From the NCBI GenBank assembly GCA_032622095.1, contig CP136066.1, positions 58,932,609-58,996,608 on the forward strand: a stretch of DNA of 64,000 bases, in the 5' to 3' direction. Made by a program: the position numbers and the translations under genes. The DNA comes from Siphonodentalium dalli (Eukaryota > Mollusca > Scaphopoda > Gadilida > Siphonodentaliidae). The notes under the pieces were generated by a model. It searched no databases, was not told where the DNA came from, and worked only from the letters and a program-made list of their open reading frames with translations. Positions 1 through 11,000 of the stretch are shown piece after piece. How positions within the stretch are numbered: the first letter of the stretch is position 1; each line of letters starts with the position of its first letter.

Positions 1-270
1 GTTGGAAAATTTCTAACTGATGGCCATTTCAGTCCAAAATTCGTATCAAAAGAAGGAAAATATGCAAATATTGGTCCAAAAACAATAAATTCCCCATAAT
101 AAATTGTTTGAAAATCAAACTACAAGAACATTTTCAACCTATTGTTGGTGTGAAATTTCCAACTAATGTTGTGTCAGGTATGAAATTTCCAACTGTTGAA
201 AATTTTGACCAAAGTTGGGGGAGAGACACCCCCCCCCCCCCCCCGCTGTCGCCACGTCTCTGTGTATGTG
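1..270 (+). repeat. Family A repeat fragment at the window start
   Basis: ATGGCCATTTCAGTCCAAA, TGCAAATATTGGTCCAAAAA and GTGAAATTTCCAACTA match the other family A copies. It ends with a 17-base C tract and GTCGCCACGTC. The copy is cut by the window edge. Confidence 0.7.
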
Positions 271-1185
271 TATTGGAAATAAAATATCCTATCCTATCCA
301 GGCCTATCACCTCTTTGGGTTTAGGAAATCCGACATAAGGTTGCTGTGCTCGCTGATGTGCATCACTTCTGATTTGGTCCTATCAAATCGAAACAAAGTC
401 GACACGGTGATGTCGGTGGGTGTGCCAAATATTCTTTTAGTACCACCAAATCCATGTCAGTCGTGTATTTTTGGCGACTGGTTTCATAGTGCACTTCTAT
501 ATATTACTGCAAAGTTTTGTGTCGCAGCCAGCGATGACTATCCGTTGTGAATAGCGACCTTATTTCGCGGGAAGCTCGAGATTCACGACGACGAGTAGAG
601 TGATTGCCAATCTAAACAGCACACCGAGGTCGTAGCTCAATACAACTGGATCGTTTACATGGTATACATATACAGTCTCGAACGGAGTAAAGTGATATAT
701 TGCAGAAAGTAAATTTCAGGTGTTATTTGAGCTTATTAGAAACCATGAAATCGTAACCGTTATTGCGGATAGTAAAACACGACAACGATTAGAAAGTACA
801 CACATGTTGGTGACGTAGTACCCTATCCGTATCCGTAATCGTAAACGTGAGTTTTGCGAAAGGTCTCTAATGGTGAAAGGTACACGATGACGTTGTCGAC
901 TATCGTTGAAATTGACATGACATGTTATCATTGAAATGAACATCCCCCCCCCCCCAGCACGCAAAGTAATATAGGCATAATGGTTAGTTTCAGTTCCATG
1001 CACTCTCGACAACATATATAACTATTTATAATTACCACACCAAACATAAGCCTTATGCATGTGAATATTATTTGGTGGGAATCTATAAAGTGATTTTGAC
1101 AAGAATTGTTTTAAACGCTACATGCAGAAACCACTATGTGATTGTTTTAGCTTGGGTTCGTTAATTACGCTTGCGTGTGATCATA
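271..1185. other. Left flank outside the palindrome
   Basis: No mirror partner in the window and no recognisable gene. A 13-base C run lies near 944-956. Short ORFs on both strands lack family features. Confidence 0.5.
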
Positions 1186-1314
1186 TAATACCAAGCGGAC
1201 AGATAAATACCTGTTCAATACAACATAAAGTCACTCAGAAGTGTGTGCAACTCATAACTCATAAAGATCTTCATGGAAATCCCATTTCCAAATTGTTCAC
1301 TTGACCTCCCCCTT
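1186..1314 (+). repeat. Degraded arm of the CCAAGCGGACAGATAAATAC repeat
   Basis: It matches 61,225-61,345 in the same orientation (AGATAAATACCTGTT, GTCACTCAGAAGT, CACTTGACCTCCC). It sits exactly at the outer edge of the left palindrome arm. Confidence 0.6.
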
Positions 1315-1924
1315 AAGACAATGTGTAAGTAGCACCGTTCATGTCGAACTATAGAATATGTACTCCTCACATTATTAGCTTTGGTAAATATTCATGTTAT
1401 ATAATGCATGATTCCGTTCATATTCTGGCACCAGAGGTTTCTGTGAGAAAATGCCTGCAAAAAAATTTCGTGCAAAATTAAGTTATGAACGAACCCGTAG
1501 GTTGCGTTCACATAATCGCAATTTTCCAGACATTTTGTTCAGGCATTTCGAATTGGAGAGCTATAAAATGTGCCATAAAAACGAACGCAAGAGTGTTTAT
1601 AAAATGCACCTACATGTATATACCACTGTTAAGTATCGTAAAATGCAGCTACATGCATATACCACCCACCTACATTTAAATACCACTGTTAACTATTCGG
1701 GAGATGCAAAATCTCTTTAGATCCACCTGTAACGATGCTACCTAAAACTGAATATTGCTTCTAAATATCGCTCAACTATCTCTAAATAGAATAAAGATGT
1801 ATCGTATAGGAATTCAAGCTCTCGTTCATATTCTGGCACAATACTTATGATGACGTATGATTTGCTGCGCCTAAATGCCTGAACAAAATACCAGTTGGTG
1901 AATGCGGCATACGGCCCATAACAA

Positions 1925-2330
1925 AGGAAATGCTCATACGAGTATTTATTGTCCCCCGAACAATTTTTTCGGGGGAGCTTTATATAGAGAAATGACTGGT
2001 GTCGGTCCGTCCATCCGTTCGGACGTTCGAAACGTTTGTTGTCTGGGTGATAACTTGAATATCATTTGAGAGTATTTCATAAAACTGTGCATGGTCTTGT
2101 ATGTTGGGTTCTTATTAGAATATCCTGATCAAGAACACATTTTGGATCGGTTAAGCTATTTCTGCTGAGTTATATACCCCATTTCGACTTAATATTTGAC
2201 AAACTATTTTGTTGTCCTGAAGATAATTTTAATAGTATTTCCCAGAATTTCATGAAACTTGTTTCCACTGTTGTCCCGCGACTCCGGTTACTCGAATTTG
2301 ACAAATTTGTTCACTAACTTGTCACTTCTT
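1925..2330. repeat. Interspersed repeat with CCCCCGAACAATTTTTTCGGGGG hairpin
   Basis: A 5' hairpin (CCCCCGAA...TTCGGGGG) is followed by GGTGTCGGTCCGTCCATCC and ATGATATTC-type repeats of ATTTGAGAGTATTTCATAAA. The right-arm copy is about 59,160-59,520. Helper ORFs were not seen. Confidence 0.55.
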
Positions 2331-2426
2331 CGCCACGGTATAGACTTTAACCTGCTCACATTGTTGTATACTGGACAGTCATTAGCGTCGCTCCCGATCC
2401 GGCAGTCGGATCCCGTGTGCATTTAA

Positions 2427-3400
2427 CGGGGCACTGTACACTAAACCAACCATTTATGGGACCATCTCCTTTATACTAATCATAATATATGCAAATAATT
2501 AATATAATATCTGCAAAAAATGAACTAAGTTGAACCATTGATTAGTGCAAATTACACAATTGTATTGTGTCAAAATAAAGGTTTATGTTCACTTTTATTA
2601 ATAATCAAACACATGGATCAAAATTTATAGATAGTATAATTCATGGCGGAATATGTTATAAATACTAAATGTTAAATGTATAGAGGTTTATAAAATCATA
2701 TGTTTTTTCTAACCCAAATTCAACAAACTAAGTACATATCTAAGAAGATGGCAATGTGTACAGAACAATGTTAAGAATAATATTCGTATTTATCAAGCGT
2801 TCTCCGTTTACAATTGGTAAGGTAGCTTGCCTAATATTGCTGGTTGGGGGTGACGGTTTAGTGTTAATATATGTGGACAGTGGCGTGTTGTGAATATCTT
2901 GACAAACAAATTGTGTAATCCTCAATCCGGGTATACCATGTAGCCCAGAAACTAGGTCACCAATCAGGAGATAATATTCTCATGGGTCAGCACCTGCTGA
3001 TCACAATCCCAGCTGGCTTGAGTGAACATGAATTGACCCATCAAATTCAGCTTAGAAACATCATTACTGAGTAATGAAATCTCCCATTTGTAAAAAAAAC
3101 TACTTCCAAGCCAAAAATAAAAAATAAAACTCAAGAAATGTGAGCATATTTTTATTGTTCATCATTGTTCAGTTTATTGTTTTCTTAGTTATGGACTTTT
3201 GTGTTTGCTGAATTTGGGTTCGAAAAAACAGATTAAAAAAAAATCTATAAATTTCACATTTTGTATGTCTAACATAATCCACCATGAATTATACTCTTAA
3301 AATGTTGCATCAATTGGTTTGGTTGCTTTGATTACTAATAAAATTGAACATAATCCTTTATTTTGACTCCCATCAAATGTGGGTTGAAAATGGGTTAGCA
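2427..3400. mobile_element. Half TTAA MITE joined to a ~0.85 kb foldback element
   Basis: GGGGCACTGTACACTAAACC follows TTAA at 2,423 and runs to about 2,570. The foldback family then begins (CAAAATAAAGG, CATGGCGGAATATGTT) and closes in inverted form at 3,200-3,400 (AACATAATCCACCATGAATT, TTTATTTTGACTCCC). Its centre has GTAGCCCAGAAACTAGGTCA. The mirror copy is 58,025-59,016. Confidence 0.6.
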
Positions 3401-3937
3401 GTCCTGTGCCATATATAGTAACTTTGGTTATTGTCACCAAACTGTACTACAGTAAGGCAGAACACATTATGAATTCGTTACGGTGATCACACAGCATAAG
3501 AGAGAATCTCCGTGCTTACACGTGTGGTTCCAAAGTATGGAATCTAAAAATTTCGAAGCTGTGTAAATTCGAATCCGAAATAAGTGAAGGAATAGAAAGT
3601 ATACAACGAAGTAACCGACGAAAGCGAAATTAGTTCAAACATGCACTTAAGCTGCCAGTCGAAACAGAGGAAGGCGAAATTATTTCCTTCGATTTTTTTC
3701 GGTTTCGCTGTATTGATTCAAAGCTATATGACTCGAGAACAGTTCCCGGCATATTCCGGACGACGCGAAATCGCCGAAGCAAGCGAAAAAATCAACTGCA
3801 GTTTTACGCGTTTCTGATGGAAACCATGCACATGGGTAGTATTTTGTAATTTGTCGCAGAGGAAAAGGCAAACAATTGCAACAAAAAAAGCGAATGAACC
3901 TAAATTATGTAACGAAATTCCATCGCATGTTCCGCCA

Positions 3938-4695
3938 TCTCATATATATTTTGAAGACCTCTGTCTGTATGTATGTTTGTTTGTTTGTTTGTCTGTCTGT
4001 CATTTATACAAATCTACGATTCTCGACCGATCGGGACGAAACTTGGTACGTGTGTGTAGTTTGACCAGGCGGTGAACGTTGTCGTATTGGCGAGCCCGTG
4101 CGGCGCCCGCTTCGCGCATGCGCAGACGAGATCTCGGAAACGGGTGGAGCTATCGACTTGAAATTTGCTATGTGAATGTATCTTGCCCCGGATACGAATT
4201 TTATCGGGTCGCCGAGCCCGTGCGACGCCAGCTTCGCGCATGCGCAGACCAGATCTCGGAAATGGGTAGAGCTATCGACTTGAAACTTGGTACGTGTGTG
4301 TAGTTTGACCAGGCGGTCGTCGTTGTCGTATTGGCGAGCCCATGCGGCGCCCGCTTCGCGCATGCGCAGACGAGATCTCGGAAACGGGTGCAGCTATCGA
4401 CTTGAAATTTGGTATGTGAATGTATCTTGCCCCGGATACGAATTTTATCGGGTCGCAGAGCCCGTGCGACGCCAGCTTCGCGCATGCGCAGACGATATCT
4501 CGGAAACGGGTGGAGCTATCGACTTGAAATTTGCTATGTGAATGTATCTTGCCCCGGATACGAATTTTATCGGGTCGCAGAGTCCGTGCGACTCCAGCTT
4601 TGCGCATGCGCAGACCAGATCTCTGAAACGGGTGGAGCTATCGACTTGAAATTTGGTTTTTGAATAGCCCGGACAACGTCGGGATCATCGGCTAG
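3938..4695 (+). mobile_element. Helitron/Helentron-like non-autonomous element, copy 1 of cluster
   Basis: The 5' end TCTCATATATATTTTGAAGA directly follows an A. A CTGT/TTTG microsatellite and a unique head follow, then five ~121 bp tandem units, each with CGCGCATGCGCAGAC and ATCGACTTGAAATTTG. The 3' end has a hairpin (AGCCCG ... CGGGAT here, degenerate) and CGGCTAG, then T. A TC start, a CTAG end with an upstream hairpin and no target duplication fit Helitron-type DNA. The microsatellite plus tandem core resembles molluscan pearl/DINE elements. Confidence 0.75.
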
Positions 4696-4719
4696 TCTAC
4701 TATATAATGTGAGACTTCC

Positions 4720-4773
<54 letters not shown>

Positions 4774-5577
4774 ATATGTGTACTTCATGGAATCCAAAAC
4801 GCGTGTACAGATTGAGCTCAAATTTCGTATGTAAGTGTAAAATCTCACCGATACGGCCGTGGTCGCGTTTTGGAGAAGCTCAGAGCACCGTCTCTCCCTT
4901 CCCAATCATCAAAATCACCGCAATCGGCACTTCGGGGTTAATAGCGTTGATATATAAAGAGCGTTCGTTTCCCCGCAGTGTTTATATAAAGAGCGTGTTT
5001 TCGCTATCTATTCAGATCCAAGAGGCATAACTCTACTTATCTGTATGACGGGAGTCTGAGAACGGGGGACATGTTTACAATTCAACAAAACGTTATCCAA
5101 CAAAACGTTATCGCTCGAAATATTATGCAGAGAGATTGCCTGTCGTTCCTAGGAACGGGGTACATGTTTACAATTCGACAAAACGTTACGGGATTCAACA
5201 AAACGTTATCGCTCGAAATGTTTAAGACGGGTACCATGAATTAACTCGTTGAAAGTCGTTCCTAGGAAGGGGGATTCATCGGATTTTTCCGCCAGAAAAA
5301 AAAAAAATTTAACAATAAAAAAAAAAATTTAAATTATAAAAAGGAATTAAATATTAAAAAATTGAAAAAATACATAAATTAAATTGAAAAAATATTAAAT
5401 TAATATTAAAATTAAAAAAAAATATAAATAAAAACAAAATAATTAAAAAAATGTCATGTTTCTGTTATGTTTCGGAAAAAAATCAGAAAAAAAATATATT
5501 ACATTTAAAAAACATTAAATTAATATTAAAATGTCATGTTTCGGACCAACGCCGCCGGTGGCGGGCTAACCTGCTAG
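4696..5577 (+). mobile_element. Second Helitron-like family member within the cluster
   Basis: It starts TCTACTATATAATGTGAGAC immediately after the CTAG of the first element. A (TA)n(GT)n microsatellite lies at about 4,724-4,772, then an imperfectly duplicated segment with ACAAAACGTTATCG (5,060-5,260) and an A-rich region (5,285-5,530). The end has a CCGCC-GGT-GGCGG hairpin and CTGCTAG. It shares end rules but not internal sequence with its neighbours. Confidence 0.65.
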
Positions 5578-6107
5578 TCTCATATATATTTTGAAGACCT
5601 GTCTGTCTGTCTGTCTGTTTGTCTGTTTGTCTGTCATTAATACAAATCTACGATTCTCGACCGATCGGGACGAAACTTGGTACGTGTGTTTAGTTTGACC
5701 AGGCGGTGGTCGTTGTCGTATTGGCGAGCCCGTGTGACGCCCGTGTGACACCCGTGTGACACCCGTGCAGCGCATGCGCAGACGAGATCTCGGAAACGGG
5801 TGGAGCTATCGACTTGAAATTTGGTATGTGAATGTATCTTGCCCCGAATACGAATTTTATCTGGTCGCCGAGCCCGTGCCACACCAGCTTCGCGCATGCG
5901 CAGACGAGATCTCGGAAACGGGTGGAGCTATCGACTTGAAATTTGTTATGTGAATGTGTCTTGCCCCGGATACGAATTTTATCGGGTCGCCGAGCCCGTG
6001 CGACGCCAGCTTCGCGCATGCGCAGACCAGATCTAGGAAACGGGTGGAGCTATCGACTTGAAATTTGGTTTTTGAATAGCCCGGACAACGTCGGGCTCAT
6101 CGGCTAG
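5578..6107 (+). mobile_element. Helitron-like element, copy 3 of cluster
   Basis: Same family as 3,938-4,695: TCTCATATATATTTTGAAGA head, CTGT microsatellite, three ~121 bp units, perfect 3' stem AGCCCG/CGGGCT and CGGCTAG. The first unit has a short triplication of GACACCCGTGT. Confidence 0.75.
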
Positions 6108-6605
6108 TCTCATATATATTTTGAAGACGTCTGTCTGTCTGTTTGTTTGTCTGTCATTAATACAAATCTACGATTCTCGACCGATCGGGACGAAACTTGG
6201 TACGTGTGTGTAGTTTGACCAGGCGGTGGTCGTTGTCGTATTTGCGAGCCCGTGCGACGCACGTGCAGCGCATGCGCAGACGAGATCTCGGAAACGGGTG
6301 GAGCTATCGACTTGAAATTTGCTATGTGAATATATCTTGCCCCGGATACGAATTTTATCGGGTCGCCGAGCCCGTGCGACGCCAGCTTCGCGCATGCGGA
6401 GACGAGATCTCGGAAACGGGTGGAGCTATCGACTTGAAATTTGGTATGTGAATGTATCTTGCCCCGGATACGAATTTTATCGGGTCGTAGAGCCCGTGCG
6501 ACGCCAGCTTCGCGCATGCGCAGACCAGATCTCGGAAACGGGTGGAGCTATCGACTTGAAATTTGGTTTTTGAATAGCCCGGACAACGTCGGGCTCATCG
6601 GCTAG
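6108..6605 (+). mobile_element. Helitron-like element, copy 4 of cluster
   Basis: Same family as copies 1 and 3, with three tandem units and the AGCCCG/CGGGCT stem. It ends CTAG at 6,605, followed by the host T. The right arm has the unoccupied site at 57,395/57,396, where flanks TTCCGCTA and TGCAATATA are joined. Confidence 0.78.
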
Positions 6606-7869
6606 TTCAATATAAAGTGGTTTAGACACGCATCCGGTGTCATAAACAAGATTTCGTACCACAGTAAACATGCGAGTGATTCTCTTATGACAGAAACGTC
6701 TTCATTCATAGAATATTCTAATTATTTGCTTTCGAATAAACATTTCGGATCCCAGGTGATCGGGAATTCCTCCCTATAAATGCTTCCGATTTGTGAAATT
6801 TCGCAGCATCAGTATGGTCTGGGCCGCGTTAAATCGGACGAAGTTTTAGAACAGATTATATTTAGAGGTGGGCGTGAGTTTTATGAATGACTTTCTGAAG
6901 TAGAGTTTCCTGTTTAAATAAATAGCCAACAAAGATACCATATAATACCAATACCTGCATGTAACAAATGAATGGGTCGTTCCATGTCCAACCAATACGC
7001 AAACGATTAGATATAAAACCTCTATAATCCGGGTTCACGACTAATGGCCATTTGTATTCAATCTGAGTAATACGCGTCACGTGATCTTAGGGTTATATAC
7101 TACCTTTTGGAATGAATATATATTGACTAAACGGATACATTCAGAAATGAAAAAAATGTACAAATATTTTAAAGAGCGTTTTTTTATTTAACAATTTAAA
7201 GAGCGCTTTTTAAGGAGTTTTTTTAGCGGAAGAATAAATTTAAAGATCGGTGGTCTATAAACATACCAAAAGATATTTGAAATCCGATCGGAGGTCATTG
7301 AGAGAGAGAGACAGAGCTCCAAAGTCGTTATACGGGTCAATAAATGAAGACACGAAACTAGTTTCATGTGAATGTCACATCCCCCCCCCCATTCACCCGA
7401 ATATCATTTTAATCTGCTATATGGTGCAAGGCTGAGAGAGCAACAATGTTGTTCAGATGGACTAGCGACCCCCCCCCCCACGGACGAACGGGACCAATTT
7501 CCACTGACGTCACTTCGAACATATAGTGAAACATGCGAGTTTAAAACAAAAAGAATGGCGGCCATCTTGGATTCAAAATGGCAGATAATTGACCACAACC
7601 AAGATTATCAATTTCTAAATTGTATCCCCCGCCAAACTTCACAAACGTCTAACCGAAGTCACGATCGCTTGTGTTCAGGTTCGCATTGTGTTGCTAAACA
7701 TAGTCTCATCCACACGTACGTGTAACTTGTAACGCGTGTTGTTGCCAATAGAAGTCACCGTACTCACGTGACCGTTTCGTCTACTTGTAGAAGGTCGACC
7801 GTTTAGAAGTTATGTGTCCAATTACGTGTCCCCGAGAAACTATTTTATTTATATGACCATATATGAAAG
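6606..7869. other. 5' flank of DPT-like gene
   Basis: Arm sequence shared with 54,488-57,395, with no gene seen. It contains C runs (about 7,381-7,390 and 7,470-7,479) and a GGCGGCCATCTTGGATTCAA segment. Any distal promoter elements would lie here, but I cannot name one. Confidence 0.45.
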
Positions 7870-7876
7870 TATATAA
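7870..7876 (+). promoter_or_regulatory. TATA-like box upstream of DPT-like gene
   Basis: TATATAA lies 40 bp before the ATG and is conserved at 54,481-54,487 in the right arm. If used, it would give a very short 5' UTR. Alternatively CGATTGCAG at about 7,886-7,894 is the acceptor of a 5' UTR intron; the AG is conserved in the right arm. Confidence 0.4.
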
Positions 7877-7915
7877 GCTTACAATTCGATTGCAGGCGAA
7901 AAGAAAGATTCGACG

Positions 7916-8062
7916 ATGAAGTGTGTGGCGTTGGTTTTGGTGCTGACTGTTTGTGTGGTCCGGGGTCAGGATCTGCGAAAGAGGATCGAGGATGCAGTAG
8001 AGGCGCTCGAACGAGATCTCGAGGGAGAACAGGCACCAGAGGAGAGAGGCGTCAAAACGGAG
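7916..8062 (+). CDS. DPT: DPT-like exon 1: signal peptide and propeptide
   Basis: It encodes residues 1-49. The start was chosen as the first ATG after the TATA-like box, opening a hydrophobic leader MKCVALVLVLTVCVVRG. An acidic amphipathic stretch follows (QDLRKRIEDAVEALERDLEG). The donor is GAG|GTGAAT, phase 0. Reading through the donor reaches a stop only 11 codons later. Confidence 0.88.
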
Positions 8063-11000
8063 GTGAATACTGAACCCCGGGGCATTACTAATATTTAAAT
8101 TATATCATGAACCTCTACCAGGATTTCCCGTATAGGGGGGATGTCCGCCTTAAAATTTCAAACTGCATGCACCCCGCCTTGAAAAAAACAAACTCAAGAC
8201 ACCACATGGGTTGAAACTTTCCAATCAGTGTAATGGTACCTTGATCTTTCCACCACTCTTAGAATTTTTAAACCTGAGAAAACTGCTACTTTTGATATGA
8301 AAACAACAAATTCCCCACCAATTACGGGTTGGAAAAACAATTAACAATTTGAGCCTGTATGTGGTGTAAATCGTCCAACTTCGGTCGAGTCCGGCATGAA
8401 ATTTCCAAATGAACATTTTGACCCTGACCTTTACTGTGGCTACAACCGTAAACAACATATTCCACCCGTTCAAAACACGAGAAACTTTGATGTTTTGACC
8501 TGTCCTGATGGGGCACTTTATAAGATTGAACAAACACCTGGGAATAAATCCCTATGTTAATACCTGTTCATTGATAATCTGTATCGGAACAATGGTGGTC
8601 GCAACTCGAGATTATTTTTGTGACTTTAAAAGAGTCGATATCAATATGAATTGATTACTCCGGAGAAAGCGAATCAAAATCGTCTCAATAAGGTCAAATT
8701 ATGCAATTTTACTTTGGGACATTCACCGACTGTGAAATGCATTATTAAGGAAAATGTATTATGTAACTGAGAAATGTTAGCTGCGCTGTTCAATGTTATA
8801 AACTAATTCAGAACATCCAATAGTTCCCAGGTTCTGATCTGGTGGATTATGACGTCTAAGCGCGTAGCCAGAGCAGAGGTGCATGTCATGATTTACATAG
8901 CTAATTACTTAACCCCCTCACCGAGCCATGTAGTGGGTCATAATACATGCACATGCAGTAATACATTCCCCATACATTGTGCATTACATTGCCAAGTCCC
9001 GCTGCTGATGAGGGGGGTATACGCACGTATTGCATATAAAGATCCAGCCAAAAATGGGAAGAGATTTTAAAGAATTTCTTTTGGATCTGTCTGGAAAAAA
9101 TCTCGGAGTTTCTCATATCTTCACTGTATATAGAATCTGAGCAATTATTAAGAGACCACAAAAACAATGGATATTTATACATTTGTTTTGTTTTGTCCCT
9201 TTTGGTACCAAGAACGGATAGAATAATTAATAATTTCCACACATAACTCCAATCGCCAAATAGCTGGTCTTGGGCTCTATGCGAGGATTCATTTGTATAA
9301 TTATGAGTAATATTTTAGTTGCATAATATATCATCATACCCCCACATATTAAAATGAAGAATGAAGCCGTCACAAATGTTCCAGCCCAACGAAGACAAAT
9401 GATGATATGCATGCAGTGTGGTTCAATCAAGCAGGGAGTAATCACATCTCCACAACTCATTTTTCTGGACAAAAATCTGAGCAGCATAAAAATGCTCCAA
9501 CACCTTCCACAACGTTTGACATCGCCAGTCTCTTCCTGATCATAATACAAAAATGATCGCCATATTTGCGTACAGAATATGATTTTATTACAAATCCTAT
9601 GCGCGATTTCCATTGTAAAAGCAGTTAAAGTCATTTCTCGTGACGTCATTGACGTTACAACGCCTACTAATCTTGACAGAAATTCCGATGGTTGATCGTT
9701 CTCCGCATCGAGACTTTCAGGTATTAATTTTGGTGCATTTGATTGATGCATTAGTGTAATAGAGTAATCAATTAGTTCCGATAATTACGCTACATAATTC
9801 ACTTGAGGAGAGAGACGTTTATGTAAGAAACTCGTGCGCTAACGCCTAGAGACTTATTTAACGATAATTATCTTAACCAATTTATTACTCTATTTAGTGC
9901 ACAACCAATGGCTTATTTGTGCAAAAAATAGCAAAATACATAATTAAAAACGTTTAATAAAAAATGTATTTTTCTTGAACAATCCAGATTACATCGACGT
10001 CATTGGCGACGTCATTTGCTGCGACGTCGACTTTAATAGGAACATTTCTGCATCGAATTGTGAAGTATAGCCTGCATTAACCACACGTTTGTTCAATTAA
10101 GTAACACTGTGACAATATCAACTCAAATGTTGGTATATCACATTCTGCATTCTCCCAGAGTGTACAATAAACATAGATCAACACGGCTATGTGAACATGT
10201 TAACGTTATTGCACTCGTTTGTCGTTTCGCGAGGTAAAACTCGGAACGGATTTATTTTCGCGCTCGCGGGAACGTTTTATTTGTCTCGGGGAGTAATGCA
10301 CCAAAAATTATGGCGCGTTCACATGGTGAGCAAGAACGTGTGAAGTTTGTCCCATGTGGCTTACTTGCATGATCAATGAAAACATGATATACAAAGAAAA
10401 TATCCGAGGGAAACTGTGTACTGCTATTTTATCGCTAGTAGATGATCAGTCTTCACCATGATCATCGGTATCCGTTAAATAATATCGAAGGGAAATGATC
10501 TATGAATATCGAGAGAAATTTCGGTAAAACATCCCCCGTGTATGTGGTATCGCCAAACCCGATAATTGCGGTTTTGATAAATGAACATATCTTCCCACAG
10601 ATGAAGCTGTATATCTCCCAGTGAAATGGTTATATCCACTATTCAAAACATTATTTCGCAAAACAGAATGTTCCCTCATTGGGATAACGACCATAGCTTG
10701 CTTTCACCCTGATAAATTTAATATAAATTCCGACTCCTTACTGATTTTATCAGAAATAGTAGACACTTTTTGACGTTAGGTAGTTCGTTTGAAACATAAT
10801 TATCAGTCATAGATGGCGGTTAATGCGTGTATCAATTGAACAATATATGTTTAATTAACCATAAAATTGTTTAGCCTGCAGAGCGTTTCGCAAAAACACT
10901 ATATGCGTCCAAGTGTGGGTACCCACCATAATTTCGGGTATCATCGCCGCAGATCGATCCTGCGATGAGATGTCGCCAGAGCTGGGAATGGGATGTCAAA

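Noticed and set aside
4004-6573. Families of ~75-135 codon ORFs with MREAGVARARRPDKIRIRG on both strands
   Set aside because: They follow the 121 bp tandem units of the Helitron-like elements and overlap on both strands, so are repeat artefacts.
9227-9751. 174-codon minus ORF with hydrophobic C-terminus
   Set aside because: The right-arm partner (53,051-53,287) is cut to 78 codons, and differences are mostly amino-acid changing, so there is no sign of coding constraint.
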